A DNA stretch of 64,000 bases from Faucicola sp041855445 (GTDB taxonomy: Bacteria; Pseudomonadota; Gammaproteobacteria; Pseudomonadales; Moraxellaceae), in contig JBHAEG010000058.1 of the NCBI GenBank assembly GCA_041855445.1, forward strand, positions 91,260 to 155,259. The letters run 5' to 3'. Shown here one piece after another: positions 30,569 to 40,206 of this stretch. The notes below the pieces were generated by a model. The model was not told the DNA's origin. It ran no database searches and worked only from the letters and a program-made list of their open reading frames with translations. The position numbers were made by a program, and so were the translations under genes. The stretch's first letter is position 1. Every line of letters begins with the position of its first letter.

Positions 30569-31285
30569 ATGTCCAATGCTAGTAACACATCTTTAAATTT
30601 TTTGCCTATCATTACTATTGACGGGCCTAGTGGTGCTGGCAAGGGTACTATCACGGCAAAACTGGCTAATCATCTTGGTTATCAGTTGTTAGATTCTGGT
30701 GCTTTATATCGCATTGTTGGTTTAATGGCATCACAGGCAAATTTATTAATTGAACCACTCGATGAAAATCAACTTGCCCACCTCACCCAATCTTTAGATA
30801 TTCAGTTTTTACCCAGCCAAAAGGCTACAGGTCATGTCACTGTTTTAGTAAATGGTAATGATGTTAGTCATGACATTCGTACTGAGCAAGTTGGCGAATA
30901 TGCGTCAAAAGTTGCTGTTTTCCCAAAAGTACGAAATGCTTTATTGACTTTACAAAAAAATATGGCAAGTGATAAAGGGTTAATTGCTGATGGACGAGAT
31001 ATGGGAACAGTAGTTTTTCCTCAAGCAACTGTAAAAGTTTTTTTAACCGCTTCTGCTCAAGCAAGAGCAAATAGACGTGTTAAACAATTACAGCAAGCTG
31101 GAAAAACCGCAAATTATGATGAGATTTTAACTCAAATTATTGCCAGAGATGAACGAGATAGCAAGCGGAATGTTGCTCCATCAAAACCTGCTGATGATGC
31201 AATTGTCATAGACAGTTCAACATTAACAATTGATGAAGTTTTTCAACATATTTTACAGCTGTGCCAAGATAAAAGCTTGATTTAA
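30569..31285 (+). CDS. cmk: Cytidylate kinase
   Basis: This is a 238-residue (d)CMP kinase. The P-loop is IDGPSGAGKGT near residue 18-28. Other blocks are YQLLDSGALYR, DGRDMGTVVFPQATVKVFLTA (in part) and RDERDSKRNVAPSKPADDA. It phosphorylates CMP for nucleotide recycling. It precedes rpsA, the order found widely in gammaproteobacteria. Confidence 0.95.
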   Translation: MSNASNTSLNFLPIITIDGPSGAGKGTITAKLANHLGYQLLDSGALYRIVGLMASQANLLIEPLDENQLAHLTQSLDIQFLPSQKATGHVTVLVNGNDVSHDIRTEQVGEYASKVAVFPKVRNALLTLQKNMASDKGLIADGRDMGTVVFPQATVKVFLTASAQARANRRVKQLQQAGKTANYDEILTQIIARDERDSKRNVAPSKPADDAIVIDSSTLTIDEVFQHILQLCQDKSLI

Positions 31286-31477
31286 CTAATCATATATCAT
31301 CTTTGATTAAAGATGATGATATAAATATGAGTGACCTAATATGGTCGTTATTGTTTTTCACCAATAATATTTTGGATTTTTTATAAACATCAAAACCAGC
31401 ATCAAGTTTATAAAAAATCATGACTAGAACCGTACTGTGCTGGACAGGCTACGGCTATTTAAAGGTAATTTTTTATG

Positions 31478-33142
31478 ATGGAATCATTTGCTGAACTGTT
31501 TGAAGCAAGCCAAGCCCTAGATGTTGAACGTGGTGCCGTAATTAGTGGTACAGTCGTGGCTATTGATAGCGATTGGATTACAGTTGATACAGGTCTAAAA
31601 TCTGAAGGTATTGTACCTCGTAGTGAATTTTTAAACGAAGCTGGCGAGCTTGAAGTAACAGTTGGCGACCAAGTGCAAGTTGTTGTTGATGCGGTTGATA
31701 ACGGCATGGGTCAAACCTTGTTATCTCGTGAAAAAGCAAAACGTGTTGAAACTTGGAACGTTTTAGAACAACTTCACGAAAATAATGAAATCGTCAAAGG
31801 CTTAATCTCTGGTAAGGTTAAAGGTGGCTTTACTGTTGATATCGGTTCAGTACGTGCATTCTTACCTGGTTCACTGGTAGATACTCGTCCAGTGCGTGAC
31901 ACTGCTCATTTAGAAGGCAAAGAGTTAGAATTTAAAGTTATCAAACTTGATGCAAAACGTAACAATGTTGTTGTTAGTCGCCGTGCCGTGATGGAAGCTG
32001 AAAATTCAGCAGAGCGTGAAGAATTATTAAGTAACCTTGAAGAAGGCCAAGAAGTTATTGGCGTGGTGAAAAACTTAACTGATTATGGTGCATTTGTTGA
32101 TTTAGGTGGTATCGATGGTCTATTACATATCACTGATATGGCATGGAGACGCATTAAACACCCATCAGAAGTTGTTGAAGTTGGTCAAGAATTAAAAGTT
32201 AAAGTATTAAAATTTGACCGTGAGCGTAATCGTGTTAGCTTAGGTTTAAAACAATTAGGTACTGACCCATGGGATAATGTGCTACAAAACTATCCAAAAG
32301 GCACGAATGTTAAAGCCCGTGTTACTAACTTAACTGATTATGGCTGTTTTGCAGAAATCGCTGATGGCATCGAAGGTCTTGTTCACGTTTCAGAAATGGA
32401 CCACACCAACAAAAATATTCACCCATCAAAAGTCGTTCAAATTGGTGATGAAATTACCGTTCAAATCTTGGATATTGATGAAGAACGTCGTCGCATTAGC
32501 TTAGGCATCAAACAAACCATGCCAAATCCATGGGAAGAGTTTGATAAAAAACATCAAAAAGGTGATAAAGTTACAGGTACTATCAAATCAATCACTGACT
32601 TTGGTATCTTCATTGGCTTAGAAGGTGGCATTGACGGCTTAGTGCATTTATCTGATTTATCTTGGACTGAAGCTGGCGAAGAAGCTATCCGTAACTACAG
32701 TAAAGGCGACGCTGTTGAAGCTGTTGTGTTATCTGTTGATGCAGAAGCCAATCGCATCAGCTTAGGCATTAAACAATTAAACAGCGACCCTTTCAATGAA
32801 TACTTAGCAGTCAATGACCGTGGTGCGATTGTTAAAGGTAGCGTAACTGAAGTTGATGCCAAAGGTGCAAAAGTTAAATTAGCTGATGATGTTGAAGGCT
32901 ATTTACGAGCTTCTGAAATTCAACAAGATAAAGTTGATGATGCGTCTAAAGTGTTAAATGTTGGTGATGAAGTTGAAGCGAAAATCGTCAATATCGACCG
33001 TAAGACTCGCAATATTAGCTTATCTATCAAAGCAAAAGATGAAGCTGAACAACGTGAAGCCATCAAAGAATTGCGTACCAACAATGCCAACGATAATCAA
33101 CCAAAAACCATTGGTGATTTAATCAAAGAGCAAATGCAGTAA
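31478..33142 (+). CDS. rpsA: 30S ribosomal protein S1
   Basis: A 554-residue S1 with six OB-fold repeats, each visible through motifs such as VSGTVVAIDSDWITVDTG, LTDYGAFVDLGGIDGLLHITDM (in part), LTDYGCFAEIADGIEGLVHVSEM and SITDFGIFIGLEGGIDGLVHLSDL (in part). It binds mRNA and helps initiation. The first of two adjacent ATGs (31475) is possible; MESFAELF at 31478 fits homologues better. The 190-bp leader may hold autoregulatory structure. Confidence 0.95.
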   Translation: MESFAELFEASQALDVERGAVISGTVVAIDSDWITVDTGLKSEGIVPRSEFLNEAGELEVTVGDQVQVVVDAVDNGMGQTLLSREKAKRVETWNVLEQLHENNEIVKGLISGKVKGGFTVDIGSVRAFLPGSLVDTRPVRDTAHLEGKELEFKVIKLDAKRNNVVVSRRAVMEAENSAEREELLSNLEEGQEVIGVVKNLTDYGAFVDLGGIDGLLHITDMAWRRIKHPSEVVEVGQELKVKVLKFDRERNRVSLGLKQLGTDPWDNVLQNYPKGTNVKARVTNLTDYGCFAEIADGIEGLVHVSEMDHTNKNIHPSKVVQIGDEITVQILDIDEERRRISLGIKQTMPNPWEEFDKKHQKGDKVTGTIKSITDFGIFIGLEGGIDGLVHLSDLSWTEAGEEAIRNYSKGDAVEAVVLSVDAEANRISLGIKQLNSDPFNEYLAVNDRGAIVKGSVTEVDAKGAKVKLADDVEGYLRASEIQQDKVDDASKVLNVGDEVEAKIVNIDRKTRNISLSIKAKDEAEQREAIKELRTNNANDNQPKTIGDLIKEQMQ

Positions 33143-33171
33143 ACTAAATTGCTAAAATTTAGCGTTAAAAG

Positions 33172-33197
33172 AAAAGCAACTTTCGGGTTGCTTTTTT
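33172..33197 (+). terminator. rpsA terminator
   Basis: The stem AAAAGCAAC/GTTGCTTTT with a 6-nt loop (TTTCGG) and a seven-T run lies 30 bp after the rpsA stop. Confidence 0.9.
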
Positions 33198-33413
33198 TAT
33201 TGGATTAACGGTAGATATTTTCATCTGAGTAACATTTGGCAGAATTTCTTTTCATATTAATATGTTATATGATTAACATCGAAATAAAACAGAGTTAATT
33301 TATATTAATAGCATACTTATATTTAACTGATAATCAAGTAAATATATAAAGTTTTTATAGATGATACCCTGTTTTACAAAGTATGTAATATTAATTTTTT
33401 GAGATGTATTAGT

Positions 33414-33713
33414 ATGAAGAAAGTGTTCAATAAATCTGATTTTATTATTAATCTATCTGCTCAATGTGATAGCTTATCCGAAAAAACGGTTGAAGAAGCA
33501 ACCAGACAAATCATAGATTTAATGTCAAACACATTACGTCAAGATGGTCGTATTGAAATTCGAGGCTTTGGCAGTTTCAATCTTCATCATCGAGATGCTC
33601 GTATCGCTCGCAACCCAAAAACTGGAGAAAAAGTTCAAGTCTCAGCAAAAGCTATTCCTTATTTTAAAGCTGGAAAAGTCTTGCGTGAACGTGTAAATCA
33701 AAGTAAATATTAA
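33414..33713 (+). CDS. ihfB: Integration host factor subunit beta
   Basis: A 99-residue HU/IHF family DNA-bending protein: KSDFIINLSAQCDSLSEKTVEE, GRIEIRGFGSFNLHHRDARIARNPKTGEK (in parts) with the intercalating NP, and AIPYFKAGKVLRERV. The ATG at 33414 gives the usual length; the upstream extension is not coding. The order rpsA-ihfB-lapA-pyrF is a standard gammaproteobacterial block. IHF is often needed for phage integration. Confidence 0.93.
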   Translation: MKKVFNKSDFIINLSAQCDSLSEKTVEEATRQIIDLMSNTLRQDGRIEIRGFGSFNLHHRDARIARNPKTGEKVQVSAKAIPYFKAGKVLRERVNQSKY

Positions 33714-33786
33714 TTGATACCCATAGGCAAGATAACCGAAAACCCGTATAATATAACAATCTATCAATAACTAAAGGAAAACGAAT

Positions 33787-34143
33787 ATGCGATATCTTGT
33801 CGCGATATTATTATTCCTAGTTTTTGGCTATTCACTGGTGTTGGTATTGGTGAATAATGCCGAAGTACAAGTGAATTTATTGTTTTCACAAGTACCACAA
33901 ATGAACTTGGGATTGTTATTAATTATTTGTATTTTATTGGGTGTGATTGCAGGTATGTTATTGGCAATCATTTTATTTAAAGTGTTGCAGATGAAACTTG
34001 AAAATCAACGTTTGAACAAAGAGTTGTTAAAAACTCGTGAAAACTTAATGACAACACAACATCAACTTGAACAGCAATTGACGGCTAAGTCACCTAACTT
34101 ACAAACCGAAACAAAAACTAATACTGTCAATTCATTATCATAA
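33787..34143 (+). CDS. lapA: LapA-domain inner membrane protein
   Basis: A 118-residue protein with two transmembrane helices (about 3-22 and 41-65) and the NNAEVQVNLLFSQVPQMNLGLLL motif of LapA/DUF1049 (split NNAEVQVNLLF, PQMNLG), followed by a coiled-coil tail. In E. coli LapA works with LapB in controlling lipopolysaccharide synthesis; no lapB follows here. Confidence 0.82.
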   Translation: MRYLVAILLFLVFGYSLVLVLVNNAEVQVNLLFSQVPQMNLGLLLIICILLGVIAGMLLAIILFKVLQMKLENQRLNKELLKTRENLMTTQHQLEQQLTAKSPNLQTETKTNTVNSLS

Positions 34144-34151
34144 GGTTGTTT

Positions 34152-34862
34152 ATGTCAAGTTTAGTCAATACAATTACCCAATCCCCCATTATTATTGCGT
34201 TAGATAATATGAATTTAACGCAAGCACTTGCATTAGCTGATAATCTTGACCCAAAACTTTGTCGTTTAAAAGTTGGCAAAGAGTTATTCACTAAATATGG
34301 TACAGATATTGTTAAGCAATTGCACCAGCGAGATTTTCAAATCTTTTTAGATTTAAAATTTCATGATATTCCTAACACAACTGCTCAAGCTGTACTATCT
34401 GCTGCCGATATGGGCGTATGGATGGTCAATGTTCATGCAAGCTGTGGCCAAGTTGCTATGCAAACTGTGAAACAGCGACTACAACAGCATGATTATGCTA
34501 CCCTTGTTGTGGCAGTTACAGTTTTGACTTCAATGGGTCAGCAAGATTTAACTGATATTGGTATTACTGATAGTATTGAAAATCAAGTAAAACGTTTGGC
34601 ATTATTAACCCAAGCTTCTGGTTTAGATGGTGTCGTTTGTTCTGCTCAAGAAGCAAAAATGTTAAAAGAAATTTGCGGTAAAGATTTCCTATTAGTTACC
34701 CCAGGTATTCGTTTACCAGAAGATGCCTCTAATGACCAAACTCGCATTTGCACACCTGCCCAAGCAATAGCTAATGGTTCAGATTATTTGGTAATTGGTC
34801 GCTCTATCACAACTGCCGAAAATCCTACGTTAAAATTGCAACAAATTTTACAAACTTTGTAA
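34152..34862 (+). CDS. pyrF: Orotidine 5'-phosphate decarboxylase
   Basis: A 236-residue enzyme for the last step of UMP synthesis. The motif PIIIALDNMN, the catalytic DLKFHDIPNT, VTVLTSMGQ and TPGIRLPEDASNDQTRICTP are present. ATG 34152 follows AAGG by six bases; a TTG six bases upstream is less likely. It lies eight bases after lapA and is probably co-transcribed. Confidence 0.94.
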   Translation: MSSLVNTITQSPIIIALDNMNLTQALALADNLDPKLCRLKVGKELFTKYGTDIVKQLHQRDFQIFLDLKFHDIPNTTAQAVLSAADMGVWMVNVHASCGQVAMQTVKQRLQQHDYATLVVAVTVLTSMGQQDLTDIGITDSIENQVKRLALLTQASGLDGVVCSAQEAKMLKEICGKDFLLVTPGIRLPEDASNDQTRICTPAQAIANGSDYLVIGRSITTAENPTLKLQQILQTL

Positions 34863-34905
34863 TATTTCCTCTACTTTTAGGTAAAAATTTGCTAATCTAG
34901 TAGGC

Positions 34906-35619
34906 ATGAAAAAATATACCTCACCTGTGCCAGATTATTTACCTGAAAGTATGATTGACTCGGTTGGGCTGTTGCCTGACAACGAGCGACTTATTTTATT
35001 TACACGCCATTCATTACGAGAACGTTCTGATAATCAAGGTTTTGCTAGTGCTCAATTGCCATTGACTCACAATGGACGAGTTTTAGCTCAAGCATGGGGA
35101 CGATGGCTTGCTAATCATTTAAATTATTCTTTAGATGTCGATAGTATTAGTAGCCCTATTCCTCGTTGTATTGATACAGCGATATTAATGCAAAAAGGGG
35201 CGGGAATTAATAAAGCGGTGGTGCATCAGTCATTGTTAGTTGAACCAGGTAGTTTAGTGGTAGAACCACAGCTTGCCAGCGAAATTTTTAAACAAATTGG
35301 GGCATTAAATTTTATTAATCGTTTTTTACTGGGAGAGTTACCAGGTACAAAAACCACGACCCAAGGCAGTTTGGATTTATTACGGTTATTTCATCAACAT
35401 CAACCGCAACATGGACATTTATTGTTAGCAGTCAGCCATGATACATTATTATCAGCGTTTTTAGCAGTGTTAATGCGTCATTCACAAATTGATTGGGAAG
35501 ATTGGCCAAAAATGATGGAAGGTGTATTTTTATGGTTTGATGATAAGCCATTAGCTGAAGCAAAAGTGCATTTTATTTGGCGTGGTGTGTTGTATGAACG
35601 CTTATTAGTTGAACTTTGA
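34906..35619 (+). CDS. Histidine phosphatase family protein
   Basis: A 237-residue protein with the phosphohistidine motif FTRHSLRERS near residue 33 and a second His in AVSHDTLLSAFLAVL, as in the acid phosphatase/phosphoglycerate-mutase-like superfamily. The substrate is unknown. There is no signal peptide, so it is probably cytoplasmic. Confidence 0.75.
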   Translation: MKKYTSPVPDYLPESMIDSVGLLPDNERLILFTRHSLRERSDNQGFASAQLPLTHNGRVLAQAWGRWLANHLNYSLDVDSISSPIPRCIDTAILMQKGAGINKAVVHQSLLVEPGSLVVEPQLASEIFKQIGALNFINRFLLGELPGTKTTTQGSLDLLRLFHQHQPQHGHLLLAVSHDTLLSAFLAVLMRHSQIDWEDWPKMMEGVFLWFDDKPLAEAKVHFIWRGVLYERLLVEL

Positions 35620-35636
35620 GATAGTTTAAAATAAAA

Positions 35637-35664
35637 AAACGTCCAGTATTTATCCTAGACGTTT
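35637..35664. terminator. Bidirectional terminator between phosphatase gene and rpsT
   Basis: A 7-bp stem AAACGTC/GACGTTT with A-rich and T-rich flanks on both sides serves the two convergent genes. Confidence 0.8.
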
Positions 35665-35680
35665 ATTTTTTATATGACAA

Positions 35681-35947
35681 TTAAGCTTTTAATGCTTTAA
35701 TTGCTTTGTTTAAACGGCTCTTATGACGTGCTGCTTTGTTTTTATGGATAACACCTTTGTCGGCAATACGGTCAATAATAGGCACTGCTTTTTTGTAAGC
35801 TTCAGTTGCTAATTCATAATTTTTTTCTTGAATTGCTTTAACAACACGTTTAATGTAAGTACGCACCATCGAGCGTTGCGATGCTTTTAATTGACGGCGT
35901 TTAACGTTTTGACGGGCACGTTTACGAGCTTGTGCAGAATTTGCCAC
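35681..35947 (-). CDS. rpsT: 30S ribosomal protein S20
   Basis: An 88-residue S20: ANSAQARKRARQNVKRRQLK at the start, SMVRTYIKRVVKAI and the C-terminal HKNKAARHKSRLNKAIKAL. The start codon is GTG at 35947, with AAGGAG well placed upstream; the longer frame to 36112 is leader. A non-ATG start and structured leader are common for S20 and fit its autoregulation. Confidence 0.94.
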   Translation of the reverse strand: MANSAQARKRARQNVKRRQLKASQRSMVRTYIKRVVKAIQEKNYELATEAYKKAVPIIDRIADKGVIHKNKAARHKSRLNKAIKALKA

Positions 35948-35983
35948 GTAAAATCTCCTTTGGGTTTTTACTCTGTTGGATAG

Positions 35984-36012
35984 GTGATAGCGGGCAGCCT
36001 CCGCAATATCAC
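35984..36012 (-). promoter_or_regulatory. Hairpin in the rpsT 5' leader
   Basis: The leader folds as GTGATA-TT-GCGG-loop-CCGC-TATCAC on the minus strand, about 37-65 bases before the GTG start. It is a candidate S20 feedback element or an RNA-stability hairpin. Confidence 0.45.
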
Positions 36013-36236
36013 TTTTGTTCATTGGGTTTTGGTGTGTATTATCGGAATAATTTAAATAATACCTGACCGATTTAAAGCTATTTATTCTAGCAAATTCACA
36101 TTCAAATAACAATAAGCGATTTTATGTAAAATGTATGAAATATTCAAAATAATGTGTCACAAAAAACTAATGCAAGCTTGTAGATAGTGTGGTTAAATGA
36201 ATATATAGTAATAATTTCATCACCGTGAGGGGTTTT

Positions 36237-36950
36237 ATGCAACGCACAGCGTTAATTATTGGGGCGACAGGTTTGGTCGGTAAATCTTTATTAATCCAGT
36301 TAGCCAGTCTTTATCAAAAAGTTATTATTATTTCCCGTAGCCCACCAAAAGAATTTGATGAGGCAATGCACTTTTACCAATTAAAAGATTTTTCTCAAAT
36401 TTATGATTTTATAGATAATTTAACTTTACACCAAGATATTGATGCGTTTTCTTGTTTGGGTACAACGTTAAAGCAAGCAGGTAATGAAGAAGCTTTTCGG
36501 GCTGTTGATTATGAGTATAATTTAAATTTTGCTCGAGCTTGTCATAAAAAAGGTATTCAGCGTTTCTTTTTGCTATCAGCAATGGGAGCAAATCCAAATA
36601 GTCGCTTTTTTTATAGTCGTGTTAAGGGTGAGTTAGAGCAGGCAATTATTGATATTGGTTTTGAGCAATTGGCAATTTTTCGTCCTTCATTATTGCTTGG
36701 ACAACATACTGACCGTCCTTGGGAAAATTTTGCTCAGACAGCATTTAAGATGTTAAAACCAATTATGCCAAAAAATTTATCTGTACGTCCAATTGAAGCA
36801 GAAAGGGTGGCAATGGCGATGGCACTGGTGGCTAATAATTGGTATATTATGGATATTTATACAAATACAACTTATCGTCATAGCCGTTTACCAAAATTAA
36901 AATTGTTTAGTAATAGTGATATGTTGATAATAACCCGTTTTCAATCTTAA
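36237..36950 (+). CDS. NAD(P)-binding oxidoreductase, atypical SDR
   Basis: A protein of about 237 residues. The Rossmann motif LIIGATGLVGKSLL at the N-terminus, then FSCLGTTLKQAGNEEAFRAVDYEYNL (in part), FFLLSAMGANPNSRFFYSRVKGELE (in part) and IFRPSLLLG, resemble the HTATIP2/YbjT-like atypical short-chain dehydrogenases. ATG 36237 follows GAGGGG. The substrate is not known. Confidence 0.75.
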   Translation: MQRTALIIGATGLVGKSLLIQLASLYQKVIIISRSPPKEFDEAMHFYQLKDFSQIYDFIDNLTLHQDIDAFSCLGTTLKQAGNEEAFRAVDYEYNLNFARACHKKGIQRFFLLSAMGANPNSRFFYSRVKGELEQAIIDIGFEQLAIFRPSLLLGQHTDRPWENFAQTAFKMLKPIMPKNLSVRPIEAERVAMAMALVANNWYIMDIYTNTTYRHSRLPKLKLFSNSDMLIITRFQS

Positions 36951-36971
36951 TTTGTAAAAAAAGGATTTTTG

Positions 36972-37472
36972 ATGATTATAGAAAATTTCATTACTTGCGA
37001 TTTGTTAGATGCTCACCCAACTTGCCAAGTTTGTACGCCCAACATGGAAGGTAAACGTTTTTTTAGTTATGGTGGGAAAAAAACTTTTGGTGGCGAGATT
37101 GTGACGGTCAAATGTTTTGAAGATAACAGCCGAGTCAAAGAGCTTTTGGCAACATCTGGTGAAGGCAAAGTGCTAGTGGTTGATGGTGGCGGTTCAATGC
37201 GATGTGCATTACTTGGTGATATGATTACCCAAAATGCAGTCGATAATGGCTGGGCTGGTGTCATTGTTTATGGTTGTGTGCGTGATGTTGATGATATGGC
37301 AAAGATGAATATTGGTGTTCAGGCGTTAGGCAGTATTCCTCGTAAGTCAAATCGTCAAGGTATTGGCGAGGTTGATGTAGAGATTTGTTTTGGTGGTATG
37401 ACGCTACGTTCAGGTATGTTTATTTATGCAGATAATAATGGCATTATCGTTAGTAAAACAGCTTTAATTTAA
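36972..37472 (+). CDS. rraA: RraA family protein (RNase E regulator or HMG aldolase-like)
   Basis: A 166-residue RraA-fold protein: TCDLLDAHP, VKELLATSGEGKVLVVDGGGSMRCALLGD (in part), IVYGCVRDVDDMAKMNIGVQ, GSIPRKSNRQGIGEVDV and YADNNGIIV. The family contains both the inhibitor of RNase E and metal-dependent 4-hydroxy-4-methyl-2-oxoglutarate/oxaloacetate lyases; the sequence alone does not separate them. AAGGA precedes ATG 36972. Confidence 0.88.
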   Translation: MIIENFITCDLLDAHPTCQVCTPNMEGKRFFSYGGKKTFGGEIVTVKCFEDNSRVKELLATSGEGKVLVVDGGGSMRCALLGDMITQNAVDNGWAGVIVYGCVRDVDDMAKMNIGVQALGSIPRKSNRQGIGEVDVEICFGGMTLRSGMFIYADNNGIIVSKTALI

Positions 37473-37494
37473 TGATAATTTTTATTACTCAATG

Positions 37495-37522
37495 CCGAAA
37501 CGTTATGTTGATAATGTTTCGG
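37495..37522 (+). terminator. rraA terminator
   Basis: The stem CCGAAAC/GTTTCGG with a 14-nt loop is followed by seven Ts. Confidence 0.88.
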
Positions 37523-37640
37523 TTTTTTTATTCGCTTTATTTTTTTGTTACCAAGCAAATACGACTTGCTTATATACCTATGCTTCATTTACAGTTACAC
37601 TTTTGATTTTTTATGATAACTAACTATTGAGGACGATTGT

Positions 37641-39509
37641 ATGCAATACCGCTCAAAAACTTCAACATCTGGTCGTAATATGGCTGGAGCTCGGGCTTTG
37701 TGGCGTGCAACAGGCATGACTGATGACGATTTTAATAAGCCAATCATTGCGATAGCAAATTCTTTTACTCAGTTTGTACCAGGACACGTTCATTTAAAGG
37801 ATATGGGACAGTTGGTCGCTCGTGAAATTGAAAAAGCAGGTGGCGTGGCAAAAGAATTTAACACGATTGCTGTTGATGATGGTATTGCAATGGGACATTT
37901 AGGCATGTTGTATAGCCTGCCTAGCCGAGATTTAATCGCAGATAGCGTTGAATATATGGTAAACGCCCACTGTGCTGATGCGTTAGTTTGCATTTCTAAT
38001 TGTGATAAAATCACACCTGGTATGTTAATGGCATCACTACGATTAAACATTCCAACGGTATTCGTATCAGGTGGACCAATGGAAGCGGGCAAAGTTATCG
38101 CTAGTATTCAACCAAATGCTGACAATAGCAATATTCGCAAACTTGACCTTGTTGATGCAATGGTTGATGCTGCAGATGATAGCATTTCTGATGAAGAAGT
38201 GGCTGCCACCGAACGCTCTGCCTGCCCAACTTGTGGCTCATGCTCAGGAATGTTTACTGCCAATTCAATGAACTGTCTTACTGAAGCATTAGGTCTATCC
38301 TTGCCTGCCAATGGCTCATTACTTGCCACACATGCTAAACGTAAAGAGTTATTTTTACAGGCTGGACGATTGATTGTTGAATTGGCAAAACGTTATTATG
38401 AACAAGACGATGATAGCATATTGCCTCGCTCTATCGCTACAAAGTCTGCCTTTGAAAACGCAATGAGTCTTGATATCGCCATGGGTGGCTCAACCAATAC
38501 TATTTTGCATCTATTGGCCGCCGCCAATGAAGCTCAAGTTAATTTTAAAATGGCAGATATTGACCGTTTAAGTCGCAATGTTCCTTGCTTATCAAAAGTC
38601 GCCCCTGCAACCCAAAAATATCACATGGAAGATGTGCATCGAGCTGGTGGTGTCATGGGGATTTTAGCCGAATTAGACCGAGCGAATTTATTAACCACTG
38701 ATATTCCTACAATTCATAGTAAAACCCTAAAAGAGGCTTTAAATAAATGGGATATTATGAACCCTGATAATCAAGAAGCTAGGGAACTATTTATCGCCGC
38801 TCCAGCTGGTATTCGTACAACTCAAGCTTTCAGCCAAAATCAATCATGGTCAAATCTTGATGTTAATCGTGAAACAGGTTGCATTCGTAGCGTTGAACAT
38901 GCCTATTCAAAAGATGGTGGCTTAGCGGTATTATTTGGCAATATCGCAGAACGTGGCTGTGTAGTAAAAACGGCTGGTGTTGATGAAAGTATTTTAACCT
39001 TTACAGGGCGGGCAAGAGTTTTTGAAAGTCAAGATGATGCAGTATCTGCCATCTTAGCGGATAAAATTGTGGCAGGTGACATCGTAATTATCCGCTATGA
39101 AGGACCAAAAGGAGGCCCTGGTATGCAGGAAATGCTTTATCCAACATCTTATTTAAAATCAAAAGGTTTAGGTAAAGTGTGTGCTTTATTAACTGATGGG
39201 CGTTTTTCAGGTGGAACATCTGGATTATCCATTGGACATGCCAGCCCAGAGGCTGCCGAAGGTGGAGCAATTGCATTAATTGAAGATGGTGACACCATTC
39301 ATATTGATATTCCAAATCGTCAAATCAATTTAGCCATCAGTGATAAAGATTTAGCCCAACGCCGTAACGCCATGCTTGCCAAAGGTAAACAAGCGTTTAA
39401 ACCTGTTAATCGTCAGCGAGTCGTTTCTTCAGCATTACGAGCTTACGCAATGATGACTACCAGTGCCGACACAGGGGCGGTCAGGGACGTTAGCCAAGTT
39501 GAAAAATAA
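37641..39509 (+). CDS. ilvD: Dihydroxy-acid dehydratase
   Basis: This 622-residue enzyme forms the 2-keto acids in isoleucine and valine synthesis. Iron-sulfur ligands are visible in VCISNCDKITPGM and CPTCGSCSGMFTANSMNCLTEALG (in part), with GDIVIIRYEGPKGGPGMQEM and GRFSGGTSGLSIGHASPEA near the C-terminus. It is full length. It stands alone between two terminators. Confidence 0.96.
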   Translation: MQYRSKTSTSGRNMAGARALWRATGMTDDDFNKPIIAIANSFTQFVPGHVHLKDMGQLVAREIEKAGGVAKEFNTIAVDDGIAMGHLGMLYSLPSRDLIADSVEYMVNAHCADALVCISNCDKITPGMLMASLRLNIPTVFVSGGPMEAGKVIASIQPNADNSNIRKLDLVDAMVDAADDSISDEEVAATERSACPTCGSCSGMFTANSMNCLTEALGLSLPANGSLLATHAKRKELFLQAGRLIVELAKRYYEQDDDSILPRSIATKSAFENAMSLDIAMGGSTNTILHLLAAANEAQVNFKMADIDRLSRNVPCLSKVAPATQKYHMEDVHRAGGVMGILAELDRANLLTTDIPTIHSKTLKEALNKWDIMNPDNQEARELFIAAPAGIRTTQAFSQNQSWSNLDVNRETGCIRSVEHAYSKDGGLAVLFGNIAERGCVVKTAGVDESILTFTGRARVFESQDDAVSAILADKIVAGDIVIIRYEGPKGGPGMQEMLYPTSYLKSKGLGKVCALLTDGRFSGGTSGLSIGHASPEAAEGGAIALIEDGDTIHIDIPNRQINLAISDKDLAQRRNAMLAKGKQAFKPVNRQRVVSSALRAYAMMTTSADTGAVRDVSQVEK

Positions 39510-39526
39510 TTAAAATAATCAATGGT

Positions 39527-39565
39527 AAAATCAACTTAAATCAAAGAACATTTAAGTTGATTTTT
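39527..39565 (+). terminator. ilvD terminator
   Basis: A perfect 15-bp stem AAAATCAACTTAAAT/ATTTAAGTTGATTTT with an 8-nt loop, ending in T. Confidence 0.85.
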
Positions 39566-39728
39566 CAGATAAAATGCAGTTTTCAAGGTATCATTATCAA
39601 GATTTATCTAGACCAGTACTTGTCGTATGAATTGAGTAACTGATAAAATACACTCTTTATCCATCTATTGGATATAAAATATTTCTAACATTTACTTTTC
39701 TTAATCTTAACTATTATTCTGAGTCATT

Positions 39729-40166
39729 ATGTTTAATTTACATCCACAGTTAGCAAAAGACACCTTTCTTGTTGGTGAATTTCCATTATCCACCTGTCGT
39801 TTAATGAATGATTGCCGATTTCCTTGGCTGATTTTAGTCCCTCGTGTGGCAGGTATTAAGGAGTTATACGAATTATCACCAAGCGATCAAGCCCAATTTT
39901 TACGGGAGTCTAGCTGGTTATCTAGCCAATTAGCCAAAAATTTTCAAGCAGATAAAATGAACATTGCAGCCCTTGGTAATCAAGTACCACAGTTACATTT
40001 TCATCATATTGTACGTTATCAAAATGATGTTGCTTGGCCAAATCCTGTATGGGGAACACCAAGTATTCCTTATAGCCAAGATATTTTATTGCATATGCAA
40101 CAGACATTGATGATATCATTACGAGGTTATCGAGAAATGCCATTTGATTGGAAAATGAATTGCTAA
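39729..40166 (+). CDS. HIT domain protein
   Basis: A 145-residue histidine-triad-like nucleotide-binding protein. LVGEFPLSTCRLMNDCRFPW and ILVPRVAGIKELYEL are at the front, and the triad region reads QLHFHHIVRYQND, followed by WPNPVWG. Members hydrolyse or transfer nucleoside phosphates; the substrate here is unknown. The cyclase gene starts 40 bp downstream. Confidence 0.82.
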   Translation: MFNLHPQLAKDTFLVGEFPLSTCRLMNDCRFPWLILVPRVAGIKELYELSPSDQAQFLRESSWLSSQLAKNFQADKMNIAALGNQVPQLHFHHIVRYQNDVAWPNPVWGTPSIPYSQDILLHMQQTLMISLRGYREMPFDWKMNC

Positions 40167-40206
40167 TAATCTGCCTCGCCATTTTTTATTAGTCGCATCA
40201 TTCATC

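Noticed and set aside
31286..31474. Possible small gene or riboswitch before rpsA
   Set aside because: No frame with a ribosome site and no recognised riboswitch core; only an ordinary leader is supported.
35948..36112. N-terminal extension of ribosomal protein S20
   Set aside because: The upstream codons do not match S20 and contain a leader hairpin; GTG 35947 with AAGGAG gives the standard 88 residues.
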